A stretch of 18,410 nucleotides of DNA from Actinomycetota bacterium (GTDB lineage: Bacteria; Actinomycetota; Actinomycetes; S36-B12; UBA5976). The stretch covers positions 1 through 18,410 of the forward strand of contig WLEH01000004.1 in the NCBI GenBank assembly GCA_009704345.1, given 5' to 3'. A program made the position numbers and the translations under genes. Position 1 is the first letter of the stretch, and the number at the start of each line of letters is the position of its first letter. Below are positions 7,317 through 15,109 of the stretch, piece by piece. The notes beneath the pieces are model-generated. The model was not told the DNA's origin and ran no database searches. It worked only from the letters and a program-made list of their open reading frames with translations.

Positions 7317-8693
7317 CGCACTCACTACTGCGGTTAGTGATGCTTTTGCATCACCAAAAAGCAAGGTGGTTTTTGGGTCATAAAGCAACTCATTTTCGAT
7401 TCCGGCGAATCCAGGTCGCATTGACCGCTTTAGGAAAATGACGTTTGCTGCGTTCGCAACTTCCAAAATTGGCATGCCGTAAATAGGAGCGCCTGGACTG
7501 GTTTTTGCAGCCGGATTAACTACGTCATTGGCACCAATCACTAACGCAACATCAGTTTGAGCAAAGGTCGGATTCACTTCTTCCATCTCAGCCAACTGCT
7601 CATAAGGCACATTAGCCTCGGCAAGTAATACATTCATATGCCCTGGCATACGACCTGCCACTGGGTGAATGCCGTAAGCCACTTCAATTCCTTTTGCAGT
7701 TAACAAATCTGCTAATTCGCGCACCGTGTGCTGTGCTTGCGCAACTGCCAAACCAAAGCCTGGCACAAAAACAACTCGATTGGCGTAATTTAACAAAATT
7801 GCCACATCTTCAGCTGAACCGGATTTAACTGGCCTGGCATCAGCTGCTGCATCACTGGTAGTTGCTTTTGCCGTAAACGCACCAAACAAAATTCCAAAAA
7901 TAGATCTGCCCATAGCAGCTGCCATCAATCTGGTCAAAATTGTGCCTGATGCGCCAACCAGCGTGCCGGCGACAATTAACAATGTTGCTTCTAAGACATA
8001 ACCACTAGCAGCAACAGTTAAGCCAGTGAATGCATTGAGTAGTGAGATCACAATTGGTACATCTGCACCACCAACTGGTAGCACAAACAACACGCCAAAC
8101 AATAGTGATAGCGCACCTAAAACCAATAATGGCATCGTGCCACCGCCAATAATTACCCAAGCGGAAACGGCAATTATGCTGACCAAAGTTGTAGCAATTA
8201 CAAATCTACCGCCTGGAAACACCACTGGCCGGGTGGTCATTAATTCTTGTAACTTTAGGAAAGTAACAATCGAGCCAGAGAACGAAACTGAACCAACCAC
8301 CACCGTAAAAATAGTTGCAATCAATACCGGTAGCGATGCGGTCGCACCAAGATTCAAGTATTCAACAATGGCAACTAATGCAGCAGCGCCACCGCCCACG
8401 CCATTAAACAGCGCCACTAATTGGGGCATTTGAGTCATTTGAACTTTTCTTGCCGCTGGCACGCCAATCACCGTACCTAGTGCAATAGCTGCCAAAATCA
8501 ATCCCAGATTATTTAGTGGCAACTCATCTGGAGCTTCAACATAGAAAAACACAATTACCGTTGCTAGCAATGCACCACCAGCGCCAATTAGATTGCCGCG
8601 CCGGGCAGTACGCGGCGAGGACAAACCTTTCAACGCCAGAATGAACGCAACAGCTGCCAGTAAGCCGAGCAGGTCGTATAAGTCTCTGCTCAT
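7302..8693 (-). CDS. pntB: NAD(P) transhydrogenase subunit beta
   Basis: Beta subunit of the membrane proton-translocating transhydrogenase, which uses proton-motive force to reduce NADP+ with NADH. 463 residues. About nine hydrophobic segments occupy residues 1-270. The NADP-binding domain III follows, with VVFVPGFGLAVAQAQH (307-322), GIHPVAGRMPGHMNVLLAEA and the end motif around LLFGDAK. The membrane block MPQLVALFNGVGG has Asn97 where E. coli PntB has its proton-path His91 (LHSFVG); as I recall this variant occurs in other Actinobacteria. The start overlaps the pntAB stop as ATGA. Length and domains are complete. Confidence 0.95.
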   Translation of the reverse strand: MSRDLYDLLGLLAAVAFILALKGLSSPRTARRGNLIGAGGALLATVIVFFYVEAPDELPLNNLGLILAAIALGTVIGVPAARKVQMTQMPQLVALFNGVGGGAAALVAIVEYLNLGATASLPVLIATIFTVVVGSVSFSGSIVTFLKLQELMTTRPVVFPGGRFVIATTLVSIIAVSAWVIIGGGTMPLLVLGALSLLFGVLFVLPVGGADVPIVISLLNAFTGLTVAASGYVLEATLLIVAGTLVGASGTILTRLMAAAMGRSIFGILFGAFTAKATTSDAAADARPVKSGSAEDVAILLNYANRVVFVPGFGLAVAQAQHTVRELADLLTAKGIEVAYGIHPVAGRMPGHMNVLLAEANVPYEQLAEMEEVNPTFAQTDVALVIGANDVVNPAAKTSPGAPIYGMPILEVANAANVIFLKRSMRPGFAGIENELLYDPKTTLLFGDAKASLTAVVSALKAL

Positions 8694-8974
8694 TTTTTCT
8701 TACCTTTGAACATTTCCAGCATGCGATCTGTCACGACAAAGCCGCCCACCATATTGATAGTGGCGAGCACAATTGCAATCAGTGAAAGCACCAACTCCAA
8801 TGTAGTTTCAGAATGATCAGCCACAATGATCGCGCCCACCAAAATCACACCATGAATTGCATTTGCGCCGCTCATTAATGGCGTGTGAAGCGTGGTGGAT
8901 ACTTTTGACACCACTTCAAATCCTATGAATACTGCCAGCACAAAAATTGAGATCAACGCCATTAGATCGCTCAT
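8690..8974 (-). CDS. pntAB: NAD(P) transhydrogenase subunit alpha, membrane part
   Basis: 94 residues making up the separate membrane domain of the alpha subunit. Three hydrophobic segments are visible, with the family block LHTPLMSGANAIHG between the first and second. In E. coli this region is fused to the NAD-binding part; a split alpha subunit is normal in many bacteria and in Actinobacteria. It overlaps both neighbours by 4 nt (ATGA), giving a tightly coupled three-gene operon. Confidence 0.93.
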   Translation of the reverse strand: MSDLMALISIFVLAVFIGFEVVSKVSTTLHTPLMSGANAIHGVILVGAIIVADHSETTLELVLSLIAIVLATINMVGGFVVTDRMLEMFKGKKK

Positions 8975-10092
8975 TTGCCACCTCCAGTTAACTCAACTCG
9001 AACTTCACCGGCGTGAGTTACTGCTGCGGCCGCAATGATTTCATCCTCAAAATTAAGGTTAAGTTCATTGTTGGTTGGATCAATCATCAAATTCAATAAA
9101 TTAATTACGTTCTTGGCATAAAGTTGAGATGCGTGATAAGGCAACGTGCTTGGCACATCTTTACCACCCCAAATTTTCACACCTGCAATCTCAACTACTT
9201 CACCGGCAACTGAGCCTTCGACATTGCCACCAGTTTCTGCAGCTAAATCAACAACAACTGATCCACTCTTAAGGCCGCTCATCATTTCTTTTGTAATTAA
9301 CCGCGGCGCTGGCCTGCCTGGCACGGCAGCAGTGGTGATTACTACATCTGATTTTGAAATGTATGGTGTTAATAATTCGCGCTGTTTCGCGGCACGCTCT
9401 TCAGTCATCTCTCGGGCATAGCCTCCGCTGCCTTCTAATGCTTCTAGTTCTAATTCAATAAAGGCAGCACCCATTGAGATAACTTCATCTTTACTAGAAG
9501 GTCTCACGTCATATGCTGAAACCACCGCACCCAACCGTTTTGCAGTGGCAATTGCTTGCAACCCAGCAACACCAGCACCCAGCACCAGCACCTGTGCTGG
9601 GGTAACAGTGCCTGCTGCTGTCATCAATAACGGAAAAAATCTTGGTGATAACTCTGCGCCAACTAATGCTGCTTTATAGCCAGCGCATAACGCTTGCGAA
9701 GTTAGCGCATCCATCGATTGTGCCCGGGAAATTCTTGGAATCAATTCCAACGATAATGCCGTCACTTTTGCCATTGCGGCTGCTTGAATCAATTCTGCCG
9801 ATGAGTTAACCGGCAAAAATGAAATAGTAATTGCACCTGGCTTTAAAGTGTTTACCTGAGAAATTGAAAGTGGCTGAACGCTGAGCACAACATCGGCTGA
9901 GTTAATGGCATCAGCTGACACCACTTGTACCCCTGTTGCCTGATATGCCGCATCGGTGAAGCCAGATTTTGCGCCAGCACCAGCTTGCAATACCACGTCA
10001 AATCCTTGTTTGATTAATTTGGCAGCCAGATCCGGCACCAGGGCAACGCGAGCTTCACCTGGTTTAGTTTCAGTGGGAATGGCAATACGCAC
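8971..10092 (-). CDS. pntAA: NAD(P) transhydrogenase subunit alpha, NAD(H)-binding part
   Basis: 373 residues, cytoplasmic, of the alanine dehydrogenase/PntA fold. The N terminus MRIAIPTETKPGEARVAL is the family signature. RISRAQSMDALTSQ (120-133) lines the active site. The Rossmann motif is VLGAGVAGLQA (170-180), with the acidic residue Asp195 in SAYDVRP for NADH specificity. The start is GTG at 10092, with no Shine-Dalgarno but a TACGGT box exactly 6 nt upstream, so a leaderless message is likely. The upstream NlpC/P60 gene ends 39 nt away on the same strand and may also read through. Confidence 0.95.
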   Translation of the reverse strand: MRIAIPTETKPGEARVALVPDLAAKLIKQGFDVVLQAGAGAKSGFTDAAYQATGVQVVSADAINSADVVLSVQPLSISQVNTLKPGAITISFLPVNSSAELIQAAAMAKVTALSLELIPRISRAQSMDALTSQALCAGYKAALVGAELSPRFFPLLMTAAGTVTPAQVLVLGAGVAGLQAIATAKRLGAVVSAYDVRPSSKDEVISMGAAFIELELEALEGSGGYAREMTEERAAKQRELLTPYISKSDVVITTAAVPGRPAPRLITKEMMSGLKSGSVVVDLAAETGGNVEGSVAGEVVEIAGVKIWGGKDVPSTLPYHASQLYAKNVINLLNLMIDPTNNELNLNFEDEIIAAAAVTHAGEVRVELTGGGK

Positions 10093-10098
10093 GGGCTA

Positions 10099-10104
10099 AC
10101 CGTA
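10099..10104 (-). promoter_or_regulatory. -10 box for leaderless pntAA transcript
   Basis: TACGGT on the minus strand, then 6 nt (TAGCCC), then GTG. It matches TANNNT at the distance expected if transcription begins at the start codon. No clear -35. Confidence 0.5.
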
Positions 10105-10131
10105 GTGGGAAATCAGTTTTTTGCTGACGCT

Positions 10132-10704
10132 TTAGATTCGGCCGTAGGTGATATACGAGGTTTGTCGACCGCCGGCTAGCCACAGTGACTGCATTGTGAC
10201 ACTTCGACCTGGCCGTGGCGCATGCCATGCTTTGCCATTACCGGCATAGATTCCAACATGGAATACCCGACCACTGCTGGAGTGCCAGAACACTAAATCA
10301 CCTTTGCGCAGCTGCTCTTTGCCGATCTTTTTCGCGGCATTGCGAATTGCGCCAGAGGATCTAGGTAGTTCAATTCCCATTTTGTTGAAAACATATGCGG
10401 TGTAGCCCGAGCAATCAAAACCAGTTTTTGGCGAACTACCGGCATATTTGTAGCGAACACCCTTGAGTTTGGCAGCGATGCTGACCGCTTTTTCACCTTG
10501 AGCAATTACTCGGCGCAGTTGTCGATCTGCTTTTGCCGCGGCCGCTGCCCTGCGCTCAGCTGCCACTTCTTTGCGCTGTTCTGGGGTTGGGGTGATCTGA
10601 TACAACTCAGTATCGAGCGAAATTGCCTCATCATTAGCGGTGGCAGGCAGCGAGGTGCCAACCAGGGCAACGCCCAGCAGCAAGCCAACGATGGTCTTTC
10701 GCAT
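10132..10704 (-). CDS. secreted NlpC/P60-family peptidoglycan endopeptidase
   Basis: 190 residues. A signal peptide covers about residues 1-23, with basic MRK, a hydrophobic core and an A-T-A cleavage site before NDE. A charged Ala/Arg-rich helical linker (about 42-75) leads to an NlpC/P60 domain with the catalytic triad Cys98 in GFDCSGYTAYVF, His149 in VFHVGIYAG and His161 in AWHAPRPG. These enzymes cut D-gamma-glutamyl-diaminopimelate links in stem peptides, as in actinobacterial RipA/RipB-like hydrolases. There is no separate SH3 or binding domain, so it is a compact form. The start has a -10 box 7 nt upstream, with a tandem 7-bp repeat beyond it. Confidence 0.92.
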   Translation of the reverse strand: MRKTIVGLLLGVALVGTSLPATANDEAISLDTELYQITPTPEQRKEVAAERRAAAAAKADRQLRRVIAQGEKAVSIAAKLKGVRYKYAGSSPKTGFDCSGYTAYVFNKMGIELPRSSGAIRNAAKKIGKEQLRKGDLVFWHSSSGRVFHVGIYAGNGKAWHAPRPGRSVTMQSLWLAGGRQTSYITYGRI

Positions 10705-10711
10705 AGGGGCG

Positions 10712-10717
10712 AGCCTA
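10712..10717 (-). promoter_or_regulatory. -10 box for NlpC/P60 gene
   Basis: TAGGCT on the minus strand lies 7 nt before the ATG at 10704, giving a leaderless or nearly leaderless message. No ribosome binding site is visible. The tandem repeat at 10723-10740 covers its spacer and -35 region. Confidence 0.5.
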
Positions 10718-10722
10718 CCAGA

Positions 10723-10740
10723 ACCTTAAAAATACCTTAA
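10723..10740 (-). promoter_or_regulatory. tandem 7-bp direct repeat, candidate operator
   Basis: TTAAGGT occurs twice on the minus strand (10740-10734 and 10729-10723), separated by ATTT, an 11-bp period. Relative to the predicted NlpC/P60 transcript start it spans about -18 to -35. A 7-bp repeat with a 4-bp gap is the usual layout of OmpR/PhoB-family binding sites. The repeat also lies 35 bp upstream of the photolyase -10 box. Confidence 0.4.
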
Positions 10741-10774
10741 GGCAACTCAGGTGGCAGCGGGATTTAATTCCCCC

Positions 10775-10780
10775 TACCGT
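10775..10780 (+). promoter_or_regulatory. -10 box for leaderless photolyase transcript
   Basis: TACCGT is followed by 6 nt (GCGCCA) and the ATG at 10787. This placement supports that ATG over the GTG at 10751, which lies upstream of the box. Confidence 0.5.
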
Positions 10781-10786
10781 GCGCCA

Positions 10787-12142
10787 ATGGCCACAATTCA
10801 CTGGTTTCGTCGCGATCTGCGGCTGTCAGATAACCCCGCCCTGTTAGCCGCAATTGAAGAGGCAGCAGCCTCCGCCGACCCGCGCGTGGTGCCGCTATTC
10901 ATCTTGGATCCAGATCAGTGGCAGCAACTTGGGCCGGTTCGAGGGGCTTACTTAGTTAGCAGCTTAAATGAGTTGGGTAAATCGCTAAATCGAAATTTGT
11001 TGATTCGACACGGCAAACCAACGCAGGTGCTGCCAGAAGTTATTGCGGCGGCAAGCGCAACCAGCGTGCATATCAGCGCAGATTATGTGCCAGAAGTTTT
11101 GGCAGCAGATTTAGCGCTAGAAAAACAATTAACGGTTCCGTTAATCAGAACTGGTTCACCTTATGCCGTGGCGCCTGGTCGAGTTCGAAAAGAAGACGGC
11201 ACGCCATATCGTGTTTACACGCCGTATTACAAAGCTTGGTTAGCACATGGTTGGCGACTGCCAGCTGTGACACCAAGTTTTACTAATTGGTGGATGCCAT
11301 TGGAATGTCATGGCAGACCAACTGAACCTGATCTTGGCAACTTGCAATTACCTGCGGCTGGTGAAGCGGCGGCATTAGCGCAATGGGAGAAATTCAAAGA
11401 CACCACATTGATTGATTATGCTGAAGATCGAAATCGTCCTGATTTCATTAACGGAACATCGCGACTGAGTATTCCGCTTCGGTTTGGTGAGATTCATCCG
11501 CGAACTATTTTGCAAGACCTAACTGATAAAGATGAGGTCTATCGGAAAGAAATTTGCTGGCGTGAATTCTACGCAGACGTGCTACATCACAATCCAGATA
11601 CCATTTCTGAAAACTTAAACAAGCAGTATGACTTAATGCCGTGGGAAACTGGAAAAGCTGCCGAGCAAAACTTTGAAGCATGGTGTCATGGTAAAACTGG
11701 TTATCCGTTTGTTGATGCTGGCATGCGGCAATTGCTGGCTGAAGGTTGGATGCATAACCGGGTTCGCATGGTGGTAGCAAGTTTCTTAATTAAAGATCTG
11801 CACATTGATTGGCGCCGCGGTGCTGATTGGTTTATGCAATGGCTTGCAGATGGCGACATTGCCTCTAATCAACACGGCTGGCAATGGACTGCTGGTAGCG
11901 GAACTGATGCTTCGCCGTTTTATCGTGTCTTTAACCCAATCACACAAGGAATTAAGTTTGATCCAAACGGTGACTACGTTAGAAAATATGTGCCAGAGCT
12001 AGCTCACCTCCCAGGTGAAACTGCCCATGAACCCTGGAAAGTTGCTGATGGTTACAAATTCAATTATCCAAAAACAATTGTTGATCACTCCGTCGAGCGA
12101 GTTCGAGCATTAGCGGACTACGAAAAGATTAAAAAGAGTTAA
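10787..12142 (+). CDS. phrB: deoxyribodipyrimidine photolyase (class I CPD photolyase/cryptochrome family)
   Basis: Repairs UV-induced pyrimidine dimers with blue light, using FAD and an antenna pigment. The ATG at 10787 is chosen: homologues start with M-x-x-IHWFRRDLRL, and the extra 12 residues from GTG 10751 are unlike the family. The product is 451 residues. The N-terminal antenna domain is about 1-130. In the FAD domain are KEICWREFYADVLHHNP (254-270), GYPFVDAGMRQL, the WMHNRVRMVVASFL helix, and NQHGWQWTAGSGTDA (361-375) with the Trp and Asp residues of the flavin pocket. The gene is complete. It shares its upstream region with the NlpC/P60 gene, and its stop shares TTAA with the convergent kinase gene. 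A light-exposed habitat is a reasonable inference. Confidence 0.95.
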   Translation: MATIHWFRRDLRLSDNPALLAAIEEAAASADPRVVPLFILDPDQWQQLGPVRGAYLVSSLNELGKSLNRNLLIRHGKPTQVLPEVIAAASATSVHISADYVPEVLAADLALEKQLTVPLIRTGSPYAVAPGRVRKEDGTPYRVYTPYYKAWLAHGWRLPAVTPSFTNWWMPLECHGRPTEPDLGNLQLPAAGEAAALAQWEKFKDTTLIDYAEDRNRPDFINGTSRLSIPLRFGEIHPRTILQDLTDKDEVYRKEICWREFYADVLHHNPDTISENLNKQYDLMPWETGKAAEQNFEAWCHGKTGYPFVDAGMRQLLAEGWMHNRVRMVVASFLIKDLHIDWRRGADWFMQWLADGDIASNQHGWQWTAGSGTDASPFYRVFNPITQGIKFDPNGDYVRKYVPELAHLPGETAHEPWKVADGYKFNYPKTIVDHSVERVRALADYEKIKKS

Positions 12143-13095
12143 TCGCCAACAACAACCAGTGATAAGTCTGGTTCTAGAGTTACTTTGCTAATTCCGCGCA
12201 GCGGCGCAATATCTGCTTCAACTGGCATCTGCGAACCAGGCAACCCAACTGCCGCGGCGCCCCATGCCATTGATTCCAGCAACGCAGCTTCTACGCCAGC
12301 ATCAATTTTTGATAAAAATCCAGCAAGGGATGAATCACCAGCACCAGAAGTGCTTCGAGGTTTCACTTTTGGTGCTGTGGCATAAAGCACATCTGTTGCT
12401 GACACATAAACCGCACCTTGCGATCCCATGGAAACAATTACTGCCTTGCAACCAATTTCAATAACTTCCTTAGCCGCTTCAATAATCTCACCTAATGTGG
12501 TTAGTTCTCGCTTTACGATGTCACGAAGCTCGTGCACATTTGGCTTAATTAGATCCACACCTGCTTTACAGGCAAGAACCAATGGTTCTCCAGTGCAGTC
12601 AACTGCAGTTTTAGCACCTATTGACTTACCACCCTCAACCGCCATTGCGTGAAAACCTTTGTCAACTGCAGGTGGCAGCGAACCACAAGTAACCAACCAA
12701 TCAACCTCATCAGTTGCAGTAATCGCCAACGCAACTAAGCCGCGGCATTCGCCTGGCGATATCGGCGAGCCAAGTGAATTTATTTTTGTGGTATTTCCGT
12801 CAATATCGACTAAAGTCACATTTACTCGAGAAGCACCTTTTACCAAGAGCGGTCTGGTATCAAGATCTTCTAACATCAATAAGTCCAGGATGTGCTGACC
12901 TTCAGTTTGGCCCAGGGTCAATACGGCACGTGATCGAAAGCCATTTAGCGAAAGTGCTCGCGCCACATTCACGCCTTTGCCACCAGCATCACATCTAGTA
13001 GCCAGCGGTCGAATTACGCCACCTAGGGAGAATTTGCCAGCTGGCAGTTCATAGGTGTAATCCAGTGATGGGTTTGGCGTAATGGTGACAATCAT
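12139..13095 (-). CDS. 1-phosphofructokinase family (PfkB) hexose-phosphate kinase
   Basis: 318 residues of the FruK/LacC branch of PfkB kinases. It starts with MIVTITPNPSLDYTY, has the GGKGVNVARAL sugar-binding motif (38-48), IKPNVHEL (183-190), and the anion-hole/catalytic motif STSGAGDSSLAGF (248-260) with Asp254 as likely base. The usual substrate is fructose-1-phosphate or tagatose-6-phosphate. No PTS transporter gene is in the window, so the sugar cannot be fixed. AGAGG lies 5 nt before the ATG. The gene follows pdxH by 26 nt on the same strand and is probably cotranscribed. Confidence 0.88.
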   Translation of the reverse strand: MIVTITPNPSLDYTYELPAGKFSLGGVIRPLATRCDAGGKGVNVARALSLNGFRSRAVLTLGQTEGQHILDLLMLEDLDTRPLLVKGASRVNVTLVDIDGNTTKINSLGSPISPGECRGLVALAITATDEVDWLVTCGSLPPAVDKGFHAMAVEGGKSIGAKTAVDCTGEPLVLACKAGVDLIKPNVHELRDIVKRELTTLGEIIEAAKEVIEIGCKAVIVSMGSQGAVYVSATDVLYATAPKVKPRSTSGAGDSSLAGFLSKIDAGVEAALLESMAWGAAAVGLPGSQMPVEADIAPLRGISKVTLEPDLSLVVVGD

Positions 13096-13121
13096 TTTGG
13101 CCTCTCGGTTTCGGGCTTAGC

Positions 13122-13808
13122 CTACGGGGCAAGCCGCGAAATCTGCCAAGCATCTGCGCGATTTAGCACCGACCTGCCATAAAACCCCGGATCAGATAAT
13201 TCGTAGCGGAATCGATCATGCAACCGAGAGCGCTGCCCCTGCCAAAACTCAACATACTTGGGTCGAATCAAATATCCACCCCAAAACGGTGGGGTCGGAA
13301 TTACATCTTGCTCGGCAAACTTGGCTTCGTATTGTGCAACCGCAGTTACTAACTCATCTCTAGATGTAAGTGGCCTTGACTGCTCACTCGCCCAGGCACC
13401 AATCTGGGATGACCTTGCCCGTGTTGCAAAATACTCATCTGCTTCCGCTCTAGATACTTCTTCAACAGCACCTACAACATGAACCTGTCGATGCAGTTTT
13501 AACCAAAGAAAAGTTGCTGCCAATTGTGGATTAGCGGCTAATTGCTTTGCTTTGTTGCTATTGGTATTGGTAAAAAATACAAACCCACGCTCATCAACTA
13601 ATTTACATAGCACAGTTCTCGTTGATGGTGCCCCCGTTGAATCAACGGTGGCAATCACCATGGCGTTCGGTTCGGGCAACTCCGCTGAAACTGCATCTGC
13701 CAGCCAAGTTTGAAATTGCTGCATTGGAGTTGGCAACAGCTGATCTTCAGTTATGCCAGAAACCTCATAACTCACCCGAAGTTCGTTTAACCAATTCTGT
13801 TCGCTCAC
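13122..13808 (-). CDS. pdxH: pyridoxamine/pyridoxine 5'-phosphate oxidase
   Basis: FMN-dependent oxidase making pyridoxal 5'-phosphate, the last step of B6 synthesis and salvage. The GTG at 13808 (228 residues) is preferred over a TTG at 13835. Motifs in order: PNAMVIATVD, STRTVLCKL and FFTNTNSNKAKQL (FMN phosphate contacts), EEVSRAEADEYFATR and SSQIGAWASEQS, PFWGGYLIRP, EFWQGQRSRLHDR (substrate-binding Arg/His), and the terminal SRLAP. All regions expected for PdxH are present. It is divergent from serC, whose product in some bacteria also takes part in PLP synthesis. Confidence 0.95.
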   Translation of the reverse strand: MSEQNWLNELRVSYEVSGITEDQLLPTPMQQFQTWLADAVSAELPEPNAMVIATVDSTGAPSTRTVLCKLVDERGFVFFTNTNSNKAKQLAANPQLAATFLWLKLHRQVHVVGAVEEVSRAEADEYFATRARSSQIGAWASEQSRPLTSRDELVTAVAQYEAKFAEQDVIPTPPFWGGYLIRPKYVEFWQGQRSRLHDRFRYELSDPGFYGRSVLNRADAWQISRLAP

Positions 13809-13814
13809 GGGAGC

Positions 13815-13820
13815 ATTCTT
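13815..13820 (-). promoter_or_regulatory. possible -10 box for leaderless pdxH
   Basis: AAGAAT on the minus strand lies 6 nt before the GTG at 13808. It matches the spacing of the other boxes, but its first base is not T. Confidence 0.3.
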
Positions 13821-13880
13821 GTGGCTGCTGCGCAAATGTGCTTAGTGGTGGGTAAGTTTGGCCCTGAATTTAGGAGAACC

Positions 13881-14993
13881 ATGGGCGCCGAGATCAAAAT
13901 CCCAAGCGAATTACTACCAGCAGATGGCAGGTTTGGTGCTGGGCCAAGCAAGGTAAGGGCAGAACAGATAGCGGCGCTGCAAGCAGCAAGCAAAACAATT
14001 TTAGGTACCTCGCATCGCCAAAATGCAGTTAAAGCTCAAGTTGGTCGAGTTCGCGATGGTCTAACTGCGCTTTACAACTTGCCTGATGGTTATGAAGTGG
14101 TGTTAGGCAATGGTGGCTCTACTGCATTTTGGGATGCTGCCACATTTCATTTAATTGCGGACAAAGCACAGTTTTTATCGTTCGGTGAATTTGGCGCCAA
14201 GTTTGCTTCTGGCGCAAAAGCAGCACCACACTTAAGTGAGCCGGAAATAATTAAAGCGGAGCCGGGTGATGCACCAACATTTAAGCCGGCTGCGGAAATA
14301 GACACTTACTGCACCCCGCATAATGAGACATCAACTGGTGTTGCCATTGAAATTAAACGACCCGATGGCGATGGTTTAGTAGTAGTTGACGCGACCAGCG
14401 CCGCTGGTGGTCTTGCGGTAAACCCAACTGAATTTGATGTTTATTATTTTGCTCCGCAAAAGTCTTTTGGTTCAGATGGTGGGCTGTGGCTAGCGATTAT
14501 GTCACCAAAAGCCATTGCGCGAATCGAGCAAATCACTAGCACTAATCGCTGGACGCCAGCATTCTTAGATTTAGCAATTGCGTTAGAAAACTCTAGATTA
14601 AATCAAACCTATAACACGCCAGCAGTTGCCACGATTGTGATGATGGCTGAACAACTGGATTGGATGAATAGCAATGGTGGCATTAACTGGTGCGCCCAGC
14701 GCACCGCTGATTCAGCCGGAAGACTTTACGGCTGGGCTGAAGCAAGCGAACTCACTACACCATTTGTTACTGATCCAGCTAGGCGATCAAATGTTGTTGC
14801 AACTATTGATTTTGTCGATCAGATAGATGCAACTGCGATTACAAAAGCACTGCGAGCAAACGGCATATTAGATGTTGAGCCATATCGCAAACTAGGTAGA
14901 AATCAAATTAGAGTGGCGATGTTCCCAGCAGTTGAACCAACAGATGTCACTAGATTGACGCAATCAATTGATTATGTGATTGGACAGCTTTAA
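13881..14993 (+). CDS. serC: phosphoserine aminotransferase
   Basis: PLP enzyme converting 3-phosphohydroxypyruvate to phosphoserine in serine synthesis. The ATG at 13881 gives 370 residues and the usual N terminus EIKIPSELLPADGRFGAGPSKVR (split here by the family's start conventions); the GTG at 13821 would add 20 unrelated residues. AGGAG lies 4 nt upstream. GNGGSTAFWD (76-85) binds the cofactor phosphate, VVDATSAAGG (168-177) holds the pyridine-contact Asp, and FAPQKSFGSDGG has the Schiff-base Lys194. This is the actinobacterial form, distinct from the shorter-looped E. coli type. Its stop shares TTAA with the small minus-strand ORF. Confidence 0.95.
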   Translation: MGAEIKIPSELLPADGRFGAGPSKVRAEQIAALQAASKTILGTSHRQNAVKAQVGRVRDGLTALYNLPDGYEVVLGNGGSTAFWDAATFHLIADKAQFLSFGEFGAKFASGAKAAPHLSEPEIIKAEPGDAPTFKPAAEIDTYCTPHNETSTGVAIEIKRPDGDGLVVVDATSAAGGLAVNPTEFDVYYFAPQKSFGSDGGLWLAIMSPKAIARIEQITSTNRWTPAFLDLAIALENSRLNQTYNTPAVATIVMMAEQLDWMNSNGGINWCAQRTADSAGRLYGWAEASELTTPFVTDPARRSNVVATIDFVDQIDATAITKALRANGILDVEPYRKLGRNQIRVAMFPAVEPTDVTRLTQSIDYVIGQL

Positions 14994-15079
14994 ACCGCTA
15001 GAACTGCATTAATTAGCGGTGCGGCAATTAGCGATGCAAGCACCACTAGTGTGATTATGCGACGAGTTCGTGCGGTCAT
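14990..15079 (-). CDS. 29-residue hydrophobic small protein, probably leaderless
   Basis: ATG at 15079 to TAA at 14990. The N terminus MTARTRRIITLV is basic; the rest, through VVLASLIAAPLINA to the end, is a single hydrophobic stretch, as in a one-pass membrane microprotein inserted with its N terminus inside. TAGAAT, a near-perfect -10 box, ends exactly 6 nt before the ATG. The stop overlaps the serC stop within TTAA, the same arrangement as two other convergent gene pairs here. I do not recognise a family. The ORF is short enough to arise by chance, but promoter, charge pattern and stop placement together make it credible. Confidence 0.55.
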   Translation of the reverse strand: MTARTRRIITLVVLASLIAAPLINAVLAV

Positions 15080-15085
15080 CCCACA

Positions 15086-15091
15086 ATTCTA
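15086..15091 (-). promoter_or_regulatory. -10 box for the 29-residue small ORF
   Basis: TAGAAT on the minus strand, 6 nt before the ATG at 15079. This is the best -10 match in the window. Confidence 0.55.
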
Positions 15092-15103
15092 GTTTAGGCT
15101 AAT

Positions 15104-15109
15104 TAAACT
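15104..15109 (+). promoter_or_regulatory. -10 box for leaderless DUF2530 transcript
   Basis: TAAACT, then 6 nt (GCCACC), then GTG at 15116. Only 12 bp separate it from the opposing -10 box of the small ORF. Confidence 0.5.

Noticed and set aside
8026..8433. 135-codon open frame opposite pntB
   Set aside because: Antisense to strongly conserved pntB; composition is the mirror of the membrane segments.
10751..10786. GTG at 10751 as photolyase start
   Set aside because: It lies upstream of the likely -10 box, and the extra 12 residues do not match the family N terminus.
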